This document shows positions 25,566 through 35,911 of a stretch of DNA of 64,000 nucleotides, piece by piece. The notes under the pieces were generated by a model that did no database searches, had not been told where the DNA came from, and saw only the letters and a program-made list of their open reading frames with translations. The stretch is from positions 62,001-126,000 of the forward strand of contig JAFEFC010000024.1 in assembly GCA_018240785.1 (NCBI GenBank), written 5' to 3'. The position numbers were made by a program, and so were the translations under genes. The number at the start of each line of letters is the position of its first letter. Positions within the stretch are counted from its first letter, which is position 1. The DNA comes from Pseudomonadota bacterium (lineage in GTDB: Bacteria; Pseudomonadota; Gammaproteobacteria; Burkholderiales; Rhodocyclaceae).

Positions 25566-27794
25566 TCAGAACTTGTACTCCCCCGTCAGGATCACCGTGC
25601 GCCGGGTACCCGGCACGGTGAAGCCGCCGTTGTCATACACCTGGTCGTAATACACCTTGTCGAACAGGTTCTTCACGTTCAGGCGAGCCACCCACTTCGG
25701 CTGCTCGTAGGCCAGCATCGCGTCCCAGCGCGCGTAGGCCGGTGCGGTATTGGGCTTGAAATCGCCATTGACGAAGAGGCTGCCGGCGTTGGTCGTCGAC
25801 GGTGAATAGGCGTAGCGCTCGGTCTTCGCCTCCACCCCGCCGCCCACCTTCCAGCCGTAGCCCAGCGCGTAGGTGGTCCACAAATTGAAGGTCGCCGCCG
25901 GCGTGTTGCGCGGCCTCTGGCCCTTCAGGCGCGGGTCGGCCGAGGTCACCACGCCGGATGCGTCGCGGTTCTCGGCCACCTGCAGGATCTCGGCATCCAT
26001 CAGCGCCAGTCCCGCGAAGACCTCCCAGTCGGGCGTGATGCGGCCGGCCACTTCGAGCTCGAGGCCGTCGGTGCGGCGCTTCCTGGTCAGGATCGCGGCG
26101 CTGGATTCGAGGTCGGTGTTGCGCTCCCATTCCTTGTCGGCGCGGTAGAGGGCGGCACGCAGCGCAAGATCGCCGTCCAGCAGCAGCCATTTCGCGCCCA
26201 GCTCGGTGACGTTGCTGCGCTCGGCCGGGTAGGCGTTGCCGGACAATTGATAGAGATCGGCAGTCGGGCTGAAGGAGTCGCTGAAACTGATGTAGTAATG
26301 CGTGTCGGCGCGCGGCTGCCACGACAGGCCGGTGCGCACGCTGGTTTCGCCATAGCGCAGCGCGGCACTGCTGGCAGTGCGCGTGTTCGCGTTGTAGAAG
26401 TCGTAATCCGCGTCGAGCTCGTCGCGCCTCAGGCCGAGGGTGAATTTCCAGTCGGGGACGAATTCGACCGTGTCCTGTGCATACACCGCGATGGTGTCGC
26501 CGTTGTATCTGCCCGCCGCCGGGCGGTTGAGGACACCGCCGGTGTAACGGGCGGAAGCGGCGCTGCCCTGGTTCAGCAACGTCCAGCGTGCGGCGTTTTC
26601 CTTCAGGTACTCGACGCCCGCCAGCAGCTCGTGCTTCATGCCCAGCAGCTCGGTGCGCAGGGTGAGGTCCGACTGCAGCGTGAGGTCTTCCGTTTCGCTG
26701 CGGCGCGTCTTGCTCTGAGCGGCAGTCAGGTCGACCGTCGGTGCGCGGCTGGTCGACGGCGCCGCGGCCCAGTAGGCGCGGTTGTAGGTCGCGTAGCGCA
26801 ACTGCGTGCGCAGTTCGGCCTTGGGCGACAGCCTGAGCTGGTGCACCAGGGAGGTGATGTTGGTCTCGGAATCGTCGAAGGTGTCGTTCGTGCCCCAGAA
26901 GTCCTCCGGGGCGTACAGCCGCGACGGGCGCTTGGTCCTGCTGTCGAAGGGCACGCCGTAGTCGGGGTTGTCGGCGGTCTTCAGGTAGTAGTGGTTCAGC
27001 GTGATCTCGTTGTCGGTGTACAGGCCGGTCACCAGGCTCACGCCCACGCCCTCGCGGCGCACCCCGGCTTCGGTGCCGGTCACCGGGTTCTCGCGGATGC
27101 TGCCCTCGTCGCGCTTCATCAGGTTCAGGCGCAGCGCGGTGTTGTCGCCCAACTGCTTGTTGAAGTCGCCGGTGATCTCGCGGTAGCCGTCGGTGCCGAT
27201 GCTGCCGGTGATCTTGCCGCGGTCACCGAGCAGCGGCGTCTTGCTCACCTGGTTGATCACGCCGCCGGCCTGGCCGCGGCCGAACAGCATCGCCGCCGAG
27301 CCGCGCAGCACGTCGATCTGCTCGAGGTTGAAGGTCTCGCGGTTGTACTGGGCGGTGTCGCGGATGCCGTCCAGGTACATGTCGCCGAAAGTATAGAAGC
27401 CGCGCAGGTTCATGTTGTCGCCGGAGCGGCCGCCTTCGCCGGCGTTGAAGGTCAGGCCCGAGACGTTGCGCAACGCCTCGCGCAGCGAGCCGACCTGCTG
27501 CTCTTCCATCAGCGTGTTGGTGACGGTGGTGACCGCCTGCGGGATGTCGTGCGGGTCCTGCAGCGTCTTGCCGACGCGGGTGGCAGTGGCGCGATAGCCG
27601 TCCTGCACCGCTTCGCCGGCGGCCTGCACCGTCACGGCCGGCAGTTGCTGGGCTGCGGTCGCGCCCGCGCCGCTGCTCTGCGCCTGCGCGCCGAGCGAGA
27701 TGCCGGCCAGCATCAGTGCGCCGAGGGGCAGCAGGGGCGTGTTGCGGGAATCGGATTGCGGGCGTGCAGCGGCCTGCTGCGCATGGTGTTCCAT
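25566..27794 (-). CDS. TonB-dependent catecholate siderophore receptor (Fiu/PiuA-like)
   Basis: Outer-membrane receptor importing ferric catecholates with energy from TonB-ExbBD, 742 residues. A long signal peptide (about 1-39, ending LGAQAQ) is followed by the plug domain (RVGKTLQDPHDIPQAVTTVT; NMNLRGFYTFGDMYLDGIRD; FNLEQIDVLRGSAAMLFGRGQAGGVIN) and a 22-strand barrel ending in the aromatic VILTGEYKF. The adjacent YbiX-type hydroxylase is characteristic of the Fiu/PiuA group. A Fur-type inverted repeat lies about 100 bases upstream. Confidence 0.92.
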   Translation of the reverse strand: MEHHAQQAAARPQSDSRNTPLLPLGALMLAGISLGAQAQSSGAGATAAQQLPAVTVQAAGEAVQDGYRATATRVGKTLQDPHDIPQAVTTVTNTLMEEQQVGSLREALRNVSGLTFNAGEGGRSGDNMNLRGFYTFGDMYLDGIRDTAQYNRETFNLEQIDVLRGSAAMLFGRGQAGGVINQVSKTPLLGDRGKITGSIGTDGYREITGDFNKQLGDNTALRLNLMKRDEGSIRENPVTGTEAGVRREGVGVSLVTGLYTDNEITLNHYYLKTADNPDYGVPFDSRTKRPSRLYAPEDFWGTNDTFDDSETNITSLVHQLRLSPKAELRTQLRYATYNRAYWAAAPSTSRAPTVDLTAAQSKTRRSETEDLTLQSDLTLRTELLGMKHELLAGVEYLKENAARWTLLNQGSAASARYTGGVLNRPAAGRYNGDTIAVYAQDTVEFVPDWKFTLGLRRDELDADYDFYNANTRTASSAALRYGETSVRTGLSWQPRADTHYYISFSDSFSPTADLYQLSGNAYPAERSNVTELGAKWLLLDGDLALRAALYRADKEWERNTDLESSAAILTRKRRTDGLELEVAGRITPDWEVFAGLALMDAEILQVAENRDASGVVTSADPRLKGQRPRNTPAATFNLWTTYALGYGWKVGGGVEAKTERYAYSPSTTNAGSLFVNGDFKPNTAPAYARWDAMLAYEQPKWVARLNVKNLFDKVYYDQVYDNGGFTVPGTRRTVILTGEYKF

Positions 27795-27896
27795 CGGGGC
27801 AAGTCTCCTGATTGTCGGGAAGTCGTTGGGGCTGGCTTCCTGACGACCGGGACCTGGGAACCCCGCATCAGGTGGCTGGCTGATCTGGAGGCGAGA

Positions 27897-27914
27897 TTAT
27901 CATGGGAATGATAA
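27897..27914 (-). promoter_or_regulatory. Candidate Fur box upstream of the siderophore receptor
   Basis: TTATCAT-GGGA-ATGATAA is a perfect 7+7 inverted repeat of the Fur hexamer type; aligned on ATGATAA, the 19-base consensus matches at 13 positions. It lies 103-120 bases before the receptor start, and iron repression is expected. Confidence 0.6.
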
Positions 27915-27970
27915 CAATTCGCAATACGTTTTTCGATGAAAGGGCTTGTCTTTGCGGCGGGACTTCAGCC

Positions 27971-29437
27971 TCATCCATTGCCTGGTTTGCCTGGATGCTC
28001 GCCTGAACCGGCCGCCGTCTCCGCCTGCCAGCCGCCGCCCAGTACCTTGTAAAGCGCTACCGCGTCCGCCAGGCGAGCCTGGCGCAGTTGTGCGAGCTGG
28101 TCCTGTGCGGTGAATAGCGTGCGCTGTGCGTCGAGCACCGTCAGCAGCTCGTCGGCGCCTTCACGGTAGCGCAGCTCCGCCAGGCGCAGCGAGCGCTGCG
28201 CTTCGGCAAGGATCTCGCGCTGGGCGGCTTCCTGGCGTGTGTCGCGGGCAGTGTTGCCCAGCGCGTCCTCGACTTCCTTCAGGGCGGTGAGGATGGCGGA
28301 CCGGTAGCTCTCGATCAGTTCGCGCTGGCGCGAGCGCGCCACTTCGACCTGCGCCTGTCTCACGCCGGCGTCGAAGATCGTCTGCAGCAGGCCGGCCGAG
28401 ATCGACAGGCTGTTCGACGGGCTGGCGAGCGACAGCAGCAGGTCGCTCGCCACGCCGCCGGTCAGCGACAGGCTGATGCGTGGCAGCAGGGCGGCGCGCG
28501 CTGCGGCGATGTCGGCCGACGCTGCGGCGAGCCGGGCTTCGGTGCTGGCGAGGTCGGGGCGGCGCAGCAGCAGCTCGACCGGCAGCCCGGCGGCGACGGC
28601 CGGCACGACGACGTCGGCGAGACGCATGTCGGCAGCCGGCGGCTGCTGCGGCACGCGGCCCAGCAGGATGGCCAGCGCGCTGCGCGTCTGGCGTTCGCGC
28701 ACCGCCAGTGGTTCGACCGCGGCGCGCTGCGTCAGCACGGTGGTGCGCTGGCGGCTGACGTCCAGGGCGGAGGCGGCGCCGTTACGAAAACGGGCTTCGA
28801 CGATCTTCAGCACGCGTTCGGCGATGGCGAGGTTTTCCTGCGCGATGGTGAGGCGCTCCTTCGCGGCGAGGCTGTCGAACCAGGTGGTGGCGACGGCGGC
28901 GGCCAGGCTCAGGCGCGCGGCGTCGCGATCGTAGCGGGTGGCGGTGAGCGTCGCGGCGGCGCTGTCGGTGCCGGCGGCGAGTCGTCCCCACAGGTCGAGT
29001 TCATAGCTTGCCGACAGGCTGAGGCCGGAGCTCTTCGTCTCGCTCACCACGTTGCCCGCGCGATTACCGCTGTCATTGCGCCGCCAGCCGCTGTTGGCAC
29101 CGAGGTCGAGCGTGGGAAACAGCGATGCTCCGGCGATGCGCAGCGCGAGCTCGGCCTGGGTGACGCGTTCGGCCTGGATCCTGAGGTCGGGACTGGCGGC
29201 GAGGGCCTCCTGGATCAGTGCCTCGAGGCGAGTGGAGCCGAAGCTCTGCCACCAGGTGTCGGACGGCGTTGCGGCCTCGCCGTTGGTCGTGACTGCTTCC
29301 ATCCAGCTCGCTGGCAGCGGCACATCGGGCCGCGCCACCGGTTCGGTGATCGCGCAGCCCGCAGCCAACAGGGCGGCGAGGCCGGGCATGAAGAGGCGAG
29401 GCATGAAGAGGCGGCCTAGCGGGAGCAGGTGTTTCAT
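27971..29437 (-). CDS. NodT-family outer-membrane channel lipoprotein (MacAB operon)
   Basis: 488-residue outer-membrane factor that completes the MacA-MacB export system. The start at 29437 places a lipobox at the right distance (LAALLAAGC, acylated Cys28). Two OEP repeats are clear ([74 protein letters not shown]). An upstream in-frame ATG at 29554 overlaps the macB stop, but would put ~39 residues ahead of the signal peptide. Its own channel gene suggests the operon is self-sufficient. Confidence 0.88.
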   Translation of the reverse strand: MKHLLPLGRLFMPRLFMPGLAALLAAGCAITEPVARPDVPLPASWMEAVTTNGEAATPSDTWWQSFGSTRLEALIQEALAASPDLRIQAERVTQAELALRIAGASLFPTLDLGANSGWRRNDSGNRAGNVVSETKSSGLSLSASYELDLWGRLAAGTDSAAATLTATRYDRDAARLSLAAAVATTWFDSLAAKERLTIAQENLAIAERVLKIVEARFRNGAASALDVSRQRTTVLTQRAAVEPLAVRERQTRSALAILLGRVPQQPPAADMRLADVVVPAVAAGLPVELLLRRPDLASTEARLAAASADIAAARAALLPRISLSLTGGVASDLLLSLASPSNSLSISAGLLQTIFDAGVRQAQVEVARSRQRELIESYRSAILTALKEVEDALGNTARDTRQEAAQREILAEAQRSLRLAELRYREGADELLTVLDAQRTLFTAQDQLAQLRQARLADAVALYKVLGGGWQAETAAGSGEHPGKPGNG

Positions 29438-29550
29438 TGCGGGATGGATCTGCGTGGACGAAGCGATTCGCACGTGTCGGGGAGAGCGCCGCAGGCGCGG
29501 GCCTGACCGGGCAGAGAGTTTCATGTCCGCTCCCTCGAATGAAGACCGCT

Positions 29551-31539
29551 TCATTCCGACGCCAGCGCGACGACCGGGTCCAGCCTTGCGGCCTTGCGCG
29601 CCGGCAGCCAGCCGAACACCAGACCGGTGGCGAAGGCACAGCCGAAGGCCAGCACCACCGGCATCACCGAATAGCGGATTGGCGTGCCGAAGCTGGCGAT
29701 GATCGCTGCGCTGCCCAGCCCCACGGCCACGCCGACGAGGCCGCCGACCGCGGACACCACCAGCGCCTCGATCAGGAACTGCTGCAGGATGTTGCGCATG
29801 CGCGCGCCGGTGGCCATGCGGATGCCGATCTCGCGCGTGCGCTCGGTGACCGACACCAGCATGATGTTCATGACGCCGATGCCGCCCACCAGCAGCGAAA
29901 TCGCCGCCACGGTGCCGAGCAGCACGGTCAGCGTGTTCTGCGTCTCGCTCACGGTGGCGATCACCGAGGCCATGTTGCGGATCTGGAAGTCTTCCACGCC
30001 GTGGCGCGCCAGCAGCAACTGGCTCACCTCGGCCTGGGTCTCGTCGATGCGCGACACGTCTTCCACCGCCACCGTGACGTTGCGCAGGAAGCGCTGGCCG
30101 GTGAGGCGCAGACTGCCGGTGGTGAAGGGCACGAAGACGATGTCGTCCTGATCCTGTCCCCAGGGCGTTGCGCCCTTGGGCGTCATCGTGCCGATGACCT
30201 GGAAGGGGATGTTATTGACCAGCACGTACTGGCCGATCGGGTCGGCGTCGCCGAACAGCGCCCGTGCGCTGGTCTGGCCGAGCACCGCGACGGTGGCGTA
30301 GCGCGCCTCGTCGCCGGCGCTGAAGAAGGTGCCGCTGGCGACGTCCCAGTTGCGCGCCAGGCTGTATTCGGACGAGGTGGCGTTGACCGTGGTGCGCTGG
30401 TCGGTGTTGCCGTAGCGCACGGTGACGCCCGCGCCCTGTTCCGGCACCGAGGCGAGCACGTTGGGCAGCTCGGCGATGGCGCGCACATCCTCGATCACCA
30501 GCGTGGCAGTGGTGTCGCGCCCGCGCTGGTTGGGCGAGCCGGGGCGCACGGTGAGCAGGTTGGTGCCCATGGCGCTGATCTGGTCGACGACCTTCTGCTT
30601 GGCGCCGTCGCCGATCGCCAGCATCGCGATCACCGAGGCGACGCCGATGACGATGCCGAGCAGCGTCAGGATGGCGCGGAAGACGTTGGCCCGCAGCGCG
30701 CGCAGCGCCGTGCGGGTCGCCTCCAGCACATCGGACAGCGAGGAGGTGCGATCGACGTGCGGTGTGAAATCCGGCTCCGGCCCCTGCGGCGGCTGCGGCC
30801 CCGGATCGCTGAGGATGCGGCCGTCGCGGATCTCGATGATGCGCTGCGCCTGCTCGGCGACTTCGCGTTCATGAGTGATCAGGATGACAGTGTGGCCCTC
30901 GGCCGAGAGCTGGTGCAGCAGCTTCATGACTTCTTCGCCGCTGCGGCTGTCGAGCGCACCGGTGGGTTCGTCGGCGAGGATGATGCGGCCGCCGTTCATC
31001 AGCGCGCGCGCGATCGACACCCGCTGCTGCTGGCCGCCGGACAACTGGTTGGGGCGGTGACGCGTGCGCTCGCCCAGGCCGAGCGCGGCGAGCAACTGCT
31101 CGGCGCGCGCATGGCGCTCGGCCGGCGGCATGCCGGAATACACCGCCGGCACCTCGACGTTCTCGCGCGCGCTGGCGCCGCCGATCAGGTTGTAGCTCTG
31201 GAACACGAAGCCGAAGGCCTCGCGCCGCATGCGCGCCAGCTCGTCGCGGTCGAAGCCGGCCACGTCCCTGCCCATGAAGCGGTAGGTGCCGCTGCTCGGG
31301 CGGTCGAGGCAGCCGAGGATGTTCATCAGCGTGGATTTGCCCGAACCCGAGGCGCCGACGATGGCGACGAACTCGCCCGGGTAGATGCTCAGGTCGATGC
31401 CGTGCAGCACACGGGTCTCGACCTCGCCATTGATGAAGCTGCGGGTGACGCCCGACAGCTCGATGAGCGGGACGCGGGCGGGCGCCTCGGCACTGTGCGC
31501 CGCAGCCGTCGTCGGGCTGCCGAACGTGTCGCGCTTCAT
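29551..31539 (-). CDS. macB: MacB-type ABC exporter (ATPase fused to FtsX-like permease)
   Basis: 662-residue mechanotransmission ABC transporter. The N-terminal ATPase domain has Walker [10 protein letters not shown] (about 62-70), signature LSGGQQQR, Walker [13 protein letters not shown] and H-loop ITHE. The C-terminal part has the MacB periplasmic domain between one early and three late membrane helices ([28 protein letters not shown]). It works with MacA and the channel to expel macrolides, peptides or lipids; substrate unknown here. Its start overlaps the macA stop by four bases. Confidence 0.92.
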   Translation of the reverse strand: MKRDTFGSPTTAAAHSAEAPARVPLIELSGVTRSFINGEVETRVLHGIDLSIYPGEFVAIVGASGSGKSTLMNILGCLDRPSSGTYRFMGRDVAGFDRDELARMRREAFGFVFQSYNLIGGASARENVEVPAVYSGMPPAERHARAEQLLAALGLGERTRHRPNQLSGGQQQRVSIARALMNGGRIILADEPTGALDSRSGEEVMKLLHQLSAEGHTVILITHEREVAEQAQRIIEIRDGRILSDPGPQPPQGPEPDFTPHVDRTSSLSDVLEATRTALRALRANVFRAILTLLGIVIGVASVIAMLAIGDGAKQKVVDQISAMGTNLLTVRPGSPNQRGRDTTATLVIEDVRAIAELPNVLASVPEQGAGVTVRYGNTDQRTTVNATSSEYSLARNWDVASGTFFSAGDEARYATVAVLGQTSARALFGDADPIGQYVLVNNIPFQVIGTMTPKGATPWGQDQDDIVFVPFTTGSLRLTGQRFLRNVTVAVEDVSRIDETQAEVSQLLLARHGVEDFQIRNMASVIATVSETQNTLTVLLGTVAAISLLVGGIGVMNIMLVSVTERTREIGIRMATGARMRNILQQFLIEALVVSAVGGLVGVAVGLGSAAIIASFGTPIRYSVMPVVLAFGCAFATGLVFGWLPARKAARLDPVVALASE

Positions 31540-32858
31540 AGCCGCGGCGGCATGCGCGGCGTGGCGCCGCTGCCGTTGCTGCCCGGCGTGGTGAGGCCGG
31601 CGACCACGCGCTCGCCTTCGGCGAGGCCGGACAGCACCTGCGCCTGCACGCGGTTGGACACGCCGATCTCGACCTTGCGCTCCTCCAGGCTGCCGCCATC
31701 GGTCGCGACGCGGACGCTGCGCTGGCGCGGACGCGGGGCAGCGGCCTGGTCAGCCTGGCCTGCTGCGCTCCGTGTGCCATCGCCGCCGGAGCGCGATGCG
31801 CCTGCCGGCGCCCCTGCCGGCGCACTTGCCTGTGCTGCGGCGGGGCTCCCGCCGCCCTGCGCACGCGGCCCGCGCCCGCCCTGGCTCAGCGCCGCCATCG
31901 GGACCACCAGCACATCCTTCGCCTGTGCGACGACGAAGAACACCTGAGCGGTCATCTGCGTCATCAAATGGCCGTCGGGGTTGGGGACGTCGAACAGCGC
32001 GTTGTACAGCACGACGTTGTTGGTCACCGTGGGCGTGGGTTCGACTTTTTCCAGCTTGCCGTACCAGCGCTTGCTCTGGCCGCCCAGGGTGGTGAAGTAG
32101 GCGTCCATGCCGAGCTTGAGCCGGCTCACGTCCGCTTCCGACACCTGGGTCTGCACCGTCATCGTATTGAGGTCGGCCACCCGCAGGATCACCGGCGCCT
32201 GCTGGTTGGTGTTCAGCGTCTGGCCCTGGCGCGCGGTGATGGAAACGACGGTGCCGGTCATCGGTGACAGGATGCGCGAGTACTGCAGGTTGGCCTCGTC
32301 GGCGCGCAGGGTGGATTCGATCTGCTCGATCTGCGCGCGCAGCGCCTCGAGCTGGGCCTGGGCCGACTTCTGCGTTGCCTCGGCGGTCTGCAGCGTCTCC
32401 TTGGTGGTGGCGTCCTCGGCCATCAGCGCCGTCTGGCGGCGCAACTGGATGCCCGCCAGCGCGAGCTGTGCCTCCCGGTCCTTGAGCTGGGCGCGGAGGT
32501 TGCGCAGTTGCGCGCGCGAGGCGTCGACCTTGGCGAGATACACGGTGGGGTCGATCTCGGCCAGCAGTTCGCCCTCCTTGACCTCGGAACCCACGTCCAC
32601 ATGGATCTTCTTCAACTGGCCGGAGACCTGCGCGCCCACATCCACGTAGTCGCGCGGCTGCAGCGTGCCGGTGGCGGTCACCACGTCCTCGATGTCGCCG
32701 CGCTGCACGGTGGTGAACTGGTACTTCGTCTGTTCGTCGGTCTTGCCGAAAATCCGGGGCCATGCGAACCAGGTGGCGCCGGCGACTGCGGCAACGACGA
32801 CGAGGTACAGGGCGGGACGTTTCAAGCGTGGCGGGCGAGGGGTGGCGTCGGAACTCAT
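31536..32858 (-). CDS. macA: MacA-type periplasmic adaptor
   Basis: 440-residue membrane-fusion protein with an N-terminal anchor helix (15-35), first lipoyl half ([20 protein letters not shown]), a long alpha-helical hairpin (about 100-190) and the second lipoyl half ([20 protein letters not shown]), ending in a beta-barrel. A Gly/Ala/Pro-rich stretch of about 60 residues ([17 protein letters not shown]...) interrupts the membrane-proximal domain and looks like an unstructured insertion. First gene of the macA-macB-channel operon, overlapping macB by ATGA. Confidence 0.9.
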   Translation of the reverse strand: MSSDATPRPPRLKRPALYLVVVAAVAGATWFAWPRIFGKTDEQTKYQFTTVQRGDIEDVVTATGTLQPRDYVDVGAQVSGQLKKIHVDVGSEVKEGELLAEIDPTVYLAKVDASRAQLRNLRAQLKDREAQLALAGIQLRRQTALMAEDATTKETLQTAEATQKSAQAQLEALRAQIEQIESTLRADEANLQYSRILSPMTGTVVSITARQGQTLNTNQQAPVILRVADLNTMTVQTQVSEADVSRLKLGMDAYFTTLGGQSKRWYGKLEKVEPTPTVTNNVVLYNALFDVPNPDGHLMTQMTAQVFFVVAQAKDVLVVPMAALSQGGRGPRAQGGGSPAAAQASAPAGAPAGASRSGGDGTRSAAGQADQAAAPRPRQRSVRVATDGGSLEERKVEIGVSNRVQAQVLSGLAEGERVVAGLTTPGSNGSGATPRMPPRL

Positions 32859-32988
32859 CGGGCAGGGGAGGGCTGTCGTGGGGCGATTGTCTGGTGTCTA
32901 CGGTACGAGACCATGGACGAAGCATAGAGGTTCGCGCCCGGCCGATGTGTATCGCGCTGTACATGCGCCGTTGGCTACCACCAATGCA

Positions 32989-33020
32989 GACGGGGCACGC
33001 GCGATGAGCGGTGCCCCGTC
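32989..33020. terminator. Hairpin downstream of exbD
   Basis: GACGGGGCAC (32989-32998) and GTGCCCCGTC (33011-33020) are perfect 10-bp arms around a 12-base loop, 90 bases past the exbD stop and upstream of macA. No T-run follows, so it may stop transcription only with Rho or protect the 3' end. The rest of the 251-base gap shows no coding signal. Confidence 0.4.
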
Positions 33021-33109
33021 AGGACCGGGTGCGGGCCAGGCCGCTGCGCGGCCGTTCGGCCACGCCACCGGAGGCGCTGCCGCCGGTGTGACGGCCGACG
33101 GTTCGATGA

Positions 33110-33532
33110 CTACGGCTGCTGCGGCACCGTGATGAAGCCCATCTTCTCGATGCCGGCGGTGCGCGCCTGGGACATCACTTCGGCGAGCTTCTGGTAGCGC
33201 GTGTTCTGGTCTGCACGCAGGTGCAGTTCCGGCTGCGGCGACTTCGCGGCCGCCTCGGCCAGGCGGCCAGGCAGCGCGGCGGCGTCCAGCGGCTGGTCGT
33301 TCCAGAACATGCGCCCTTCGGCGTCGAGCGCGAGGGTGACGGTTTCGGGCCTTTCCACCGTGGGCTGGCTTGCCGCCTGCGGCAAGTCGATCTTCACCGA
33401 GTGGGTCAGCAGCGGCGCGGTGATCATGAAGACGATCAGCAGCACCAACATCACGTCGATGAGCGGCACCATGTTGATGTCGCTCTGCGGGGCGCGCGTG
33501 TCGCCCTGGCTGAATCCGCCGAACGCCATCAT
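33110..33532 (-). CDS. exbD: ExbD/TolR-type biopolymer transport protein
   Basis: 140-residue inner-membrane protein of the TonB energiser. One membrane helix (about 21-42, MVPLIDVMLVLLIVFMITAPLL) contains the essential proton-channel aspartate D26, and a periplasmic domain follows (ALDAEGRMFWNDQPLD...RADQNTRYQKLAEVMSQARTAG). The ATG overlaps the exbB stop. Third gene of tonB-exbB-exbD, probably serving the siderophore receptor and haem uptake. Confidence 0.92.
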   Translation of the reverse strand: MMAFGGFSQGDTRAPQSDINMVPLIDVMLVLLIVFMITAPLLTHSVKIDLPQAASQPTVERPETVTLALDAEGRMFWNDQPLDAAALPGRLAEAAAKSPQPELHLRADQNTRYQKLAEVMSQARTAGIEKMGFITVPQQP

Positions 33533-34284
33533 GCCGCTCCGCTGGTGGCCGGGCGGATGCTTGTCGGGGCGCCGCCGCCCTGCAGCTCGTTCAGCGGCAC
33601 GATGCGCGAGCCGGTCGAGAACCAGGCGTGCAGGTCATGGGCGAAGGCATCAAGCTCGGACAGCTCGAGCCGGTTCGAGCGCGTCATCCAGTTGTAGGCC
33701 AGCACCGCGGGGATCGCGACGAAGAGGCCGAAGGCGGTCATGATCAGCGCTTCGCCCACCGGGCCCGCCACCTTGTCGAGCGTCGCCGCGCCGGACACGC
33801 TGATGTTTACCAGCGCGTGATAGATGCCCCACACCGTGCCGAAGAGGCCGACGAAGGGCGCCGTGGAGCCGATGGACGCCAGCAGCGTCATGCCCGATTC
33901 CAGGCTGGCGGTGGACAGCGCGATCGACTTGCGCAGTGCGCGGGTGATCACCTCGTCGGCGTCCAGGGTGCTGCCCAGGCTGCCTTGATGCGTGTGGCGG
34001 CGGACGTGGTCGGCGGCAGCGGCGCCCTGCTGGGCGAGCGCCTCGAAGGGCGAACCCGCTGCCTGCTGGGCAAGGCGCTTGAGGCCTTGCCCGAGGTCGG
34101 GAGCGGACCAGAAGGCTTCCACAGCGCCGTCGAAGCGGCGTGCGCGGACCTGGCGCGCAATGCGCAACAGGATGAGGTACCAGCTGGTGATCGACATCAC
34201 CAGCAGCATGAGCGCCACGCCACGGATGACTAGATCGGCTTGCGCCCAGAGATGGGCCAGACCGAAGGCCTGAGAGGTTTCCAT
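33529..34284 (-). CDS. exbB: ExbB/TolQ-type proton channel protein
   Basis: 251-residue MotA/TolQ/ExbB channel subunit with three membrane helices (about 17-38, 135-160, 175-198). The conserved core is GMTLLASIGSTAPFVGLFGTVWGIYHAL and GPVGEALIMTAFGLFVAIPAVLAYN. It forms the pentamer around ExbD that powers TonB. It is two bases downstream of tonB and overlaps exbD by four. Confidence 0.93.
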   Translation of the reverse strand: METSQAFGLAHLWAQADLVIRGVALMLLVMSITSWYLILLRIARQVRARRFDGAVEAFWSAPDLGQGLKRLAQQAAGSPFEALAQQGAAAADHVRRHTHQGSLGSTLDADEVITRALRKSIALSTASLESGMTLLASIGSTAPFVGLFGTVWGIYHALVNISVSGAATLDKVAGPVGEALIMTAFGLFVAIPAVLAYNWMTRSNRLELSELDAFAHDLHAWFSTGSRIVPLNELQGGGAPTSIRPATSGAA

Positions 34285-34286
34285 GT

Positions 34287-35096
34287 TCAGCTTTCCTGCA
34301 GTTTGAAGATGATGGGCACGAGCACCCAGGATTCGATGGACTGTTCGCCCTGCCGGGCGGCGACGAACTTCCAGCGCCGCACCGCATCTTCCGCGGCCCG
34401 ATCGAGCCGCTCGGAGCCCGAGCTGCGCGCGAGCTCGATGCGTTCCGGCAGGCCGGCGGCGGAGACCAGCACCTTCAGCATGACCTTGCCTTCCTCACGC
34501 AGGCGGCGCGACAGTGGCGGGTAGGGTGGCGCCGGGTTGTTGAGGTATTCGGCATCAAAGCGCGCCGCGGTGACGGGCGCCGGCGCCGGCGGTGCGGCGG
34601 GGGCGGGTGCCGGGGCGGCCACGGCCGGCGCCGGCGGCGCGGTGGGCGCCTCGGCACGGATCGCGCTGGGCGAGGTGCTTGCCGGCGCGGGCGCCACGCT
34701 GGCCTGCTTCACCACCGGCTGCGGCCGGGGTTGCGGACGGGCCTGGACCTTGGGCGGTGCGGGTGGCGCCGGCTGCCGGACTTCGGGCATGGGTGGCGGC
34801 GGAGCGGGCGGCGGCGGAGTGGGCGGTCTGAGGGCTTCGGCCTGGATCAGGGCGACCTCGATCGGCCGCTCGACGGGCTCGACCCTCTTGTGTTGCGCGA
34901 TCCAGCCGATCGCCAGCAGCCCGGCCGCATGCGCTGCCGCGACCAGCATTGCCAGCGAGGCTCGCTGAAGCGGCGCGGGCTTGTCGTCGCCGCCACGTCT
35001 GCGCAAGCCTTGCTGGCCGAAACCGACGGGTCCGTGTATGGCAGGCGTGGACATGGAGACCGGGGGCAGCGGCAGGGCAGCGGAGGCAGCGTTCAT
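34287..35096 (-). CDS. tonB: TonB energy transducer
   Basis: Periplasm-spanning protein carrying proton-motive energy to outer-membrane receptors, 269 residues from the ATG used here (a TTG three codons earlier is possible). A cytoplasmic segment of about 45 residues leads into one membrane anchor (SLAMLVAAAHAAGLLAIGWIA), then a very Pro/Ala-rich rod (PPTPPPPAPPPPMPEVRQPAPP..., to about residue 175), then the TonB C-terminal domain (YLNNPAPPYPPLSRRLREEGKVML...SSGSERLDRAAEDAVRRWKF). No clear ribosome site precedes any of the candidate starts. Confidence 0.9.
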   Translation of the reverse strand: MNAASAALPLPPVSMSTPAIHGPVGFGQQGLRRRGGDDKPAPLQRASLAMLVAAAHAAGLLAIGWIAQHKRVEPVERPIEVALIQAEALRPPTPPPPAPPPPMPEVRQPAPPAPPKVQARPQPRPQPVVKQASVAPAPASTSPSAIRAEAPTAPPAPAVAAPAPAPAAPPAPAPVTAARFDAEYLNNPAPPYPPLSRRLREEGKVMLKVLVSAAGLPERIELARSSGSERLDRAAEDAVRRWKFVAARQGEQSIESWVLVPIIFKLQES

Positions 35097-35158
35097 TGGC
35101 GGCAAGGCGAAGGGAGGACCGCCGGTGCGGATCGGGCGGCCGGCGGTCCGGGGCGCAG

Positions 35159-35638
35159 TCAGGAAGCGTCAGCGTCCATCTGTGATTGCAGGTAGTTCTG
35201 CAGGCCGACGGCTTCGATCAGGCCGAGCTGGGTCTCGAGGTAATCGATGTGCTCTTCCGTGTCCTCGAGAATCTCCTCGAAGATCTCGCGAGAGACGTAG
35301 TCGCGGCAGGACTCGCAATGCGCGATCGCCTCGATCAGGTCGGCGCGGCCAGCTTGCTCGAGCTTGAGATCGCCCTGCATGCACTCGGGCACGTTCTCAC
35401 CGATCAGCAGCTTGTTGAGGTTCTGCAGGTTGGGCAGGCCTTCGAGGAACAGCACGCGTTCGATCAGCTTGTCGGCGTGCTTCATCTCCTCGATGGATTC
35501 GTCGTACTCGTGCTTGCCCAGCTTCACCAGACCCCAGTTCTTGTACATGCGCGCATGCAGGAAATACTGGTTGATGGCGGTGAGCTCGGTGGTGAGCTGC
35601 TTGTTCAGAAACTGGATGACCTTCTTGTCGCCTTTCAT
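35159..35638 (-). CDS. bfr: Bacterioferritin with altered ferroxidase site
   Basis: 159-residue iron-storage subunit, full length against E. coli Bfr (158). Haem ligand M52 is present. Ferroxidase residues E18, E51, H54, E94 and H130 are present, but the position of E127 is T127 ([13 protein letters not shown]), so the di-iron site lacks one bridging carboxylate. The helix before it has an extra CESC (C108, C111). This pattern recalls the haem-binding, ferroxidase-poor subunits of two-gene Bfr systems. The start overlaps the bfd stop (ATGA), so iron release (Bfd) and storage are co-expressed. Confidence 0.92.
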   Translation of the reverse strand: MKGDKKVIQFLNKQLTTELTAINQYFLHARMYKNWGLVKLGKHEYDESIEEMKHADKLIERVLFLEGLPNLQNLNKLLIGENVPECMQGDLKLEQAGRADLIEAIAHCESCRDYVSREIFEEILEDTEEHIDYLETQLGLIEAVGLQNYLQSQMDADAS

Positions 35639-35874
35639 GGGGCCTCCGTAGCGAGGGAAAACCGGGTGTCCGCCTGCGTCCGCAAAACTGTCGTGTCCGG
35701 GATTGCGGACGACCCCAAGGCATCGCGCAGGCACTGGTGGGCGCACTTGGCGCACCGCCCGCATTCCGCGGTCACGCCCAGTGTCTCCCGCAGTTGCCGC
35801 AGCCGGGTCATGCCGTTGCGGGCAGCCTCGAGAATATGACTTTCGGTCACTGCATTGCAGACGCAGACATACAT
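35635..35874 (-). CDS. bfd: Bacterioferritin-associated ferredoxin
   Basis: 79-residue [2Fe-2S] protein that reduces bacterioferritin to release iron. The four cluster cysteines are C4 and C6 (MYVCVCNAV) and C38/C41 in ECGRCAKC, with a further cysteine C44. The BFD-like fold ends near residue 60; the last ~20 residues are extra. Overlaps bfr by four bases. The upstream gap before hemP shows no separate terminator. Confidence 0.9.
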   Translation of the reverse strand: MYVCVCNAVTESHILEAARNGMTRLRQLRETLGVTAECGRCAKCAHQCLRDALGSSAIPDTTVLRTQADTRFSLATEAP

Positions 35875-35911
35875 AGTCTAGCCTCGCCAGAGGTCCATGC
35901 CTCAACTGGAT

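Noticed and set aside
32859-33109. A small gene between exbD and macA on the + strand
   Set aside because: Open frames there are Ala/Gly/Arg-rich, without ribosome site, and include a hairpin; no protein-like pattern is seen.
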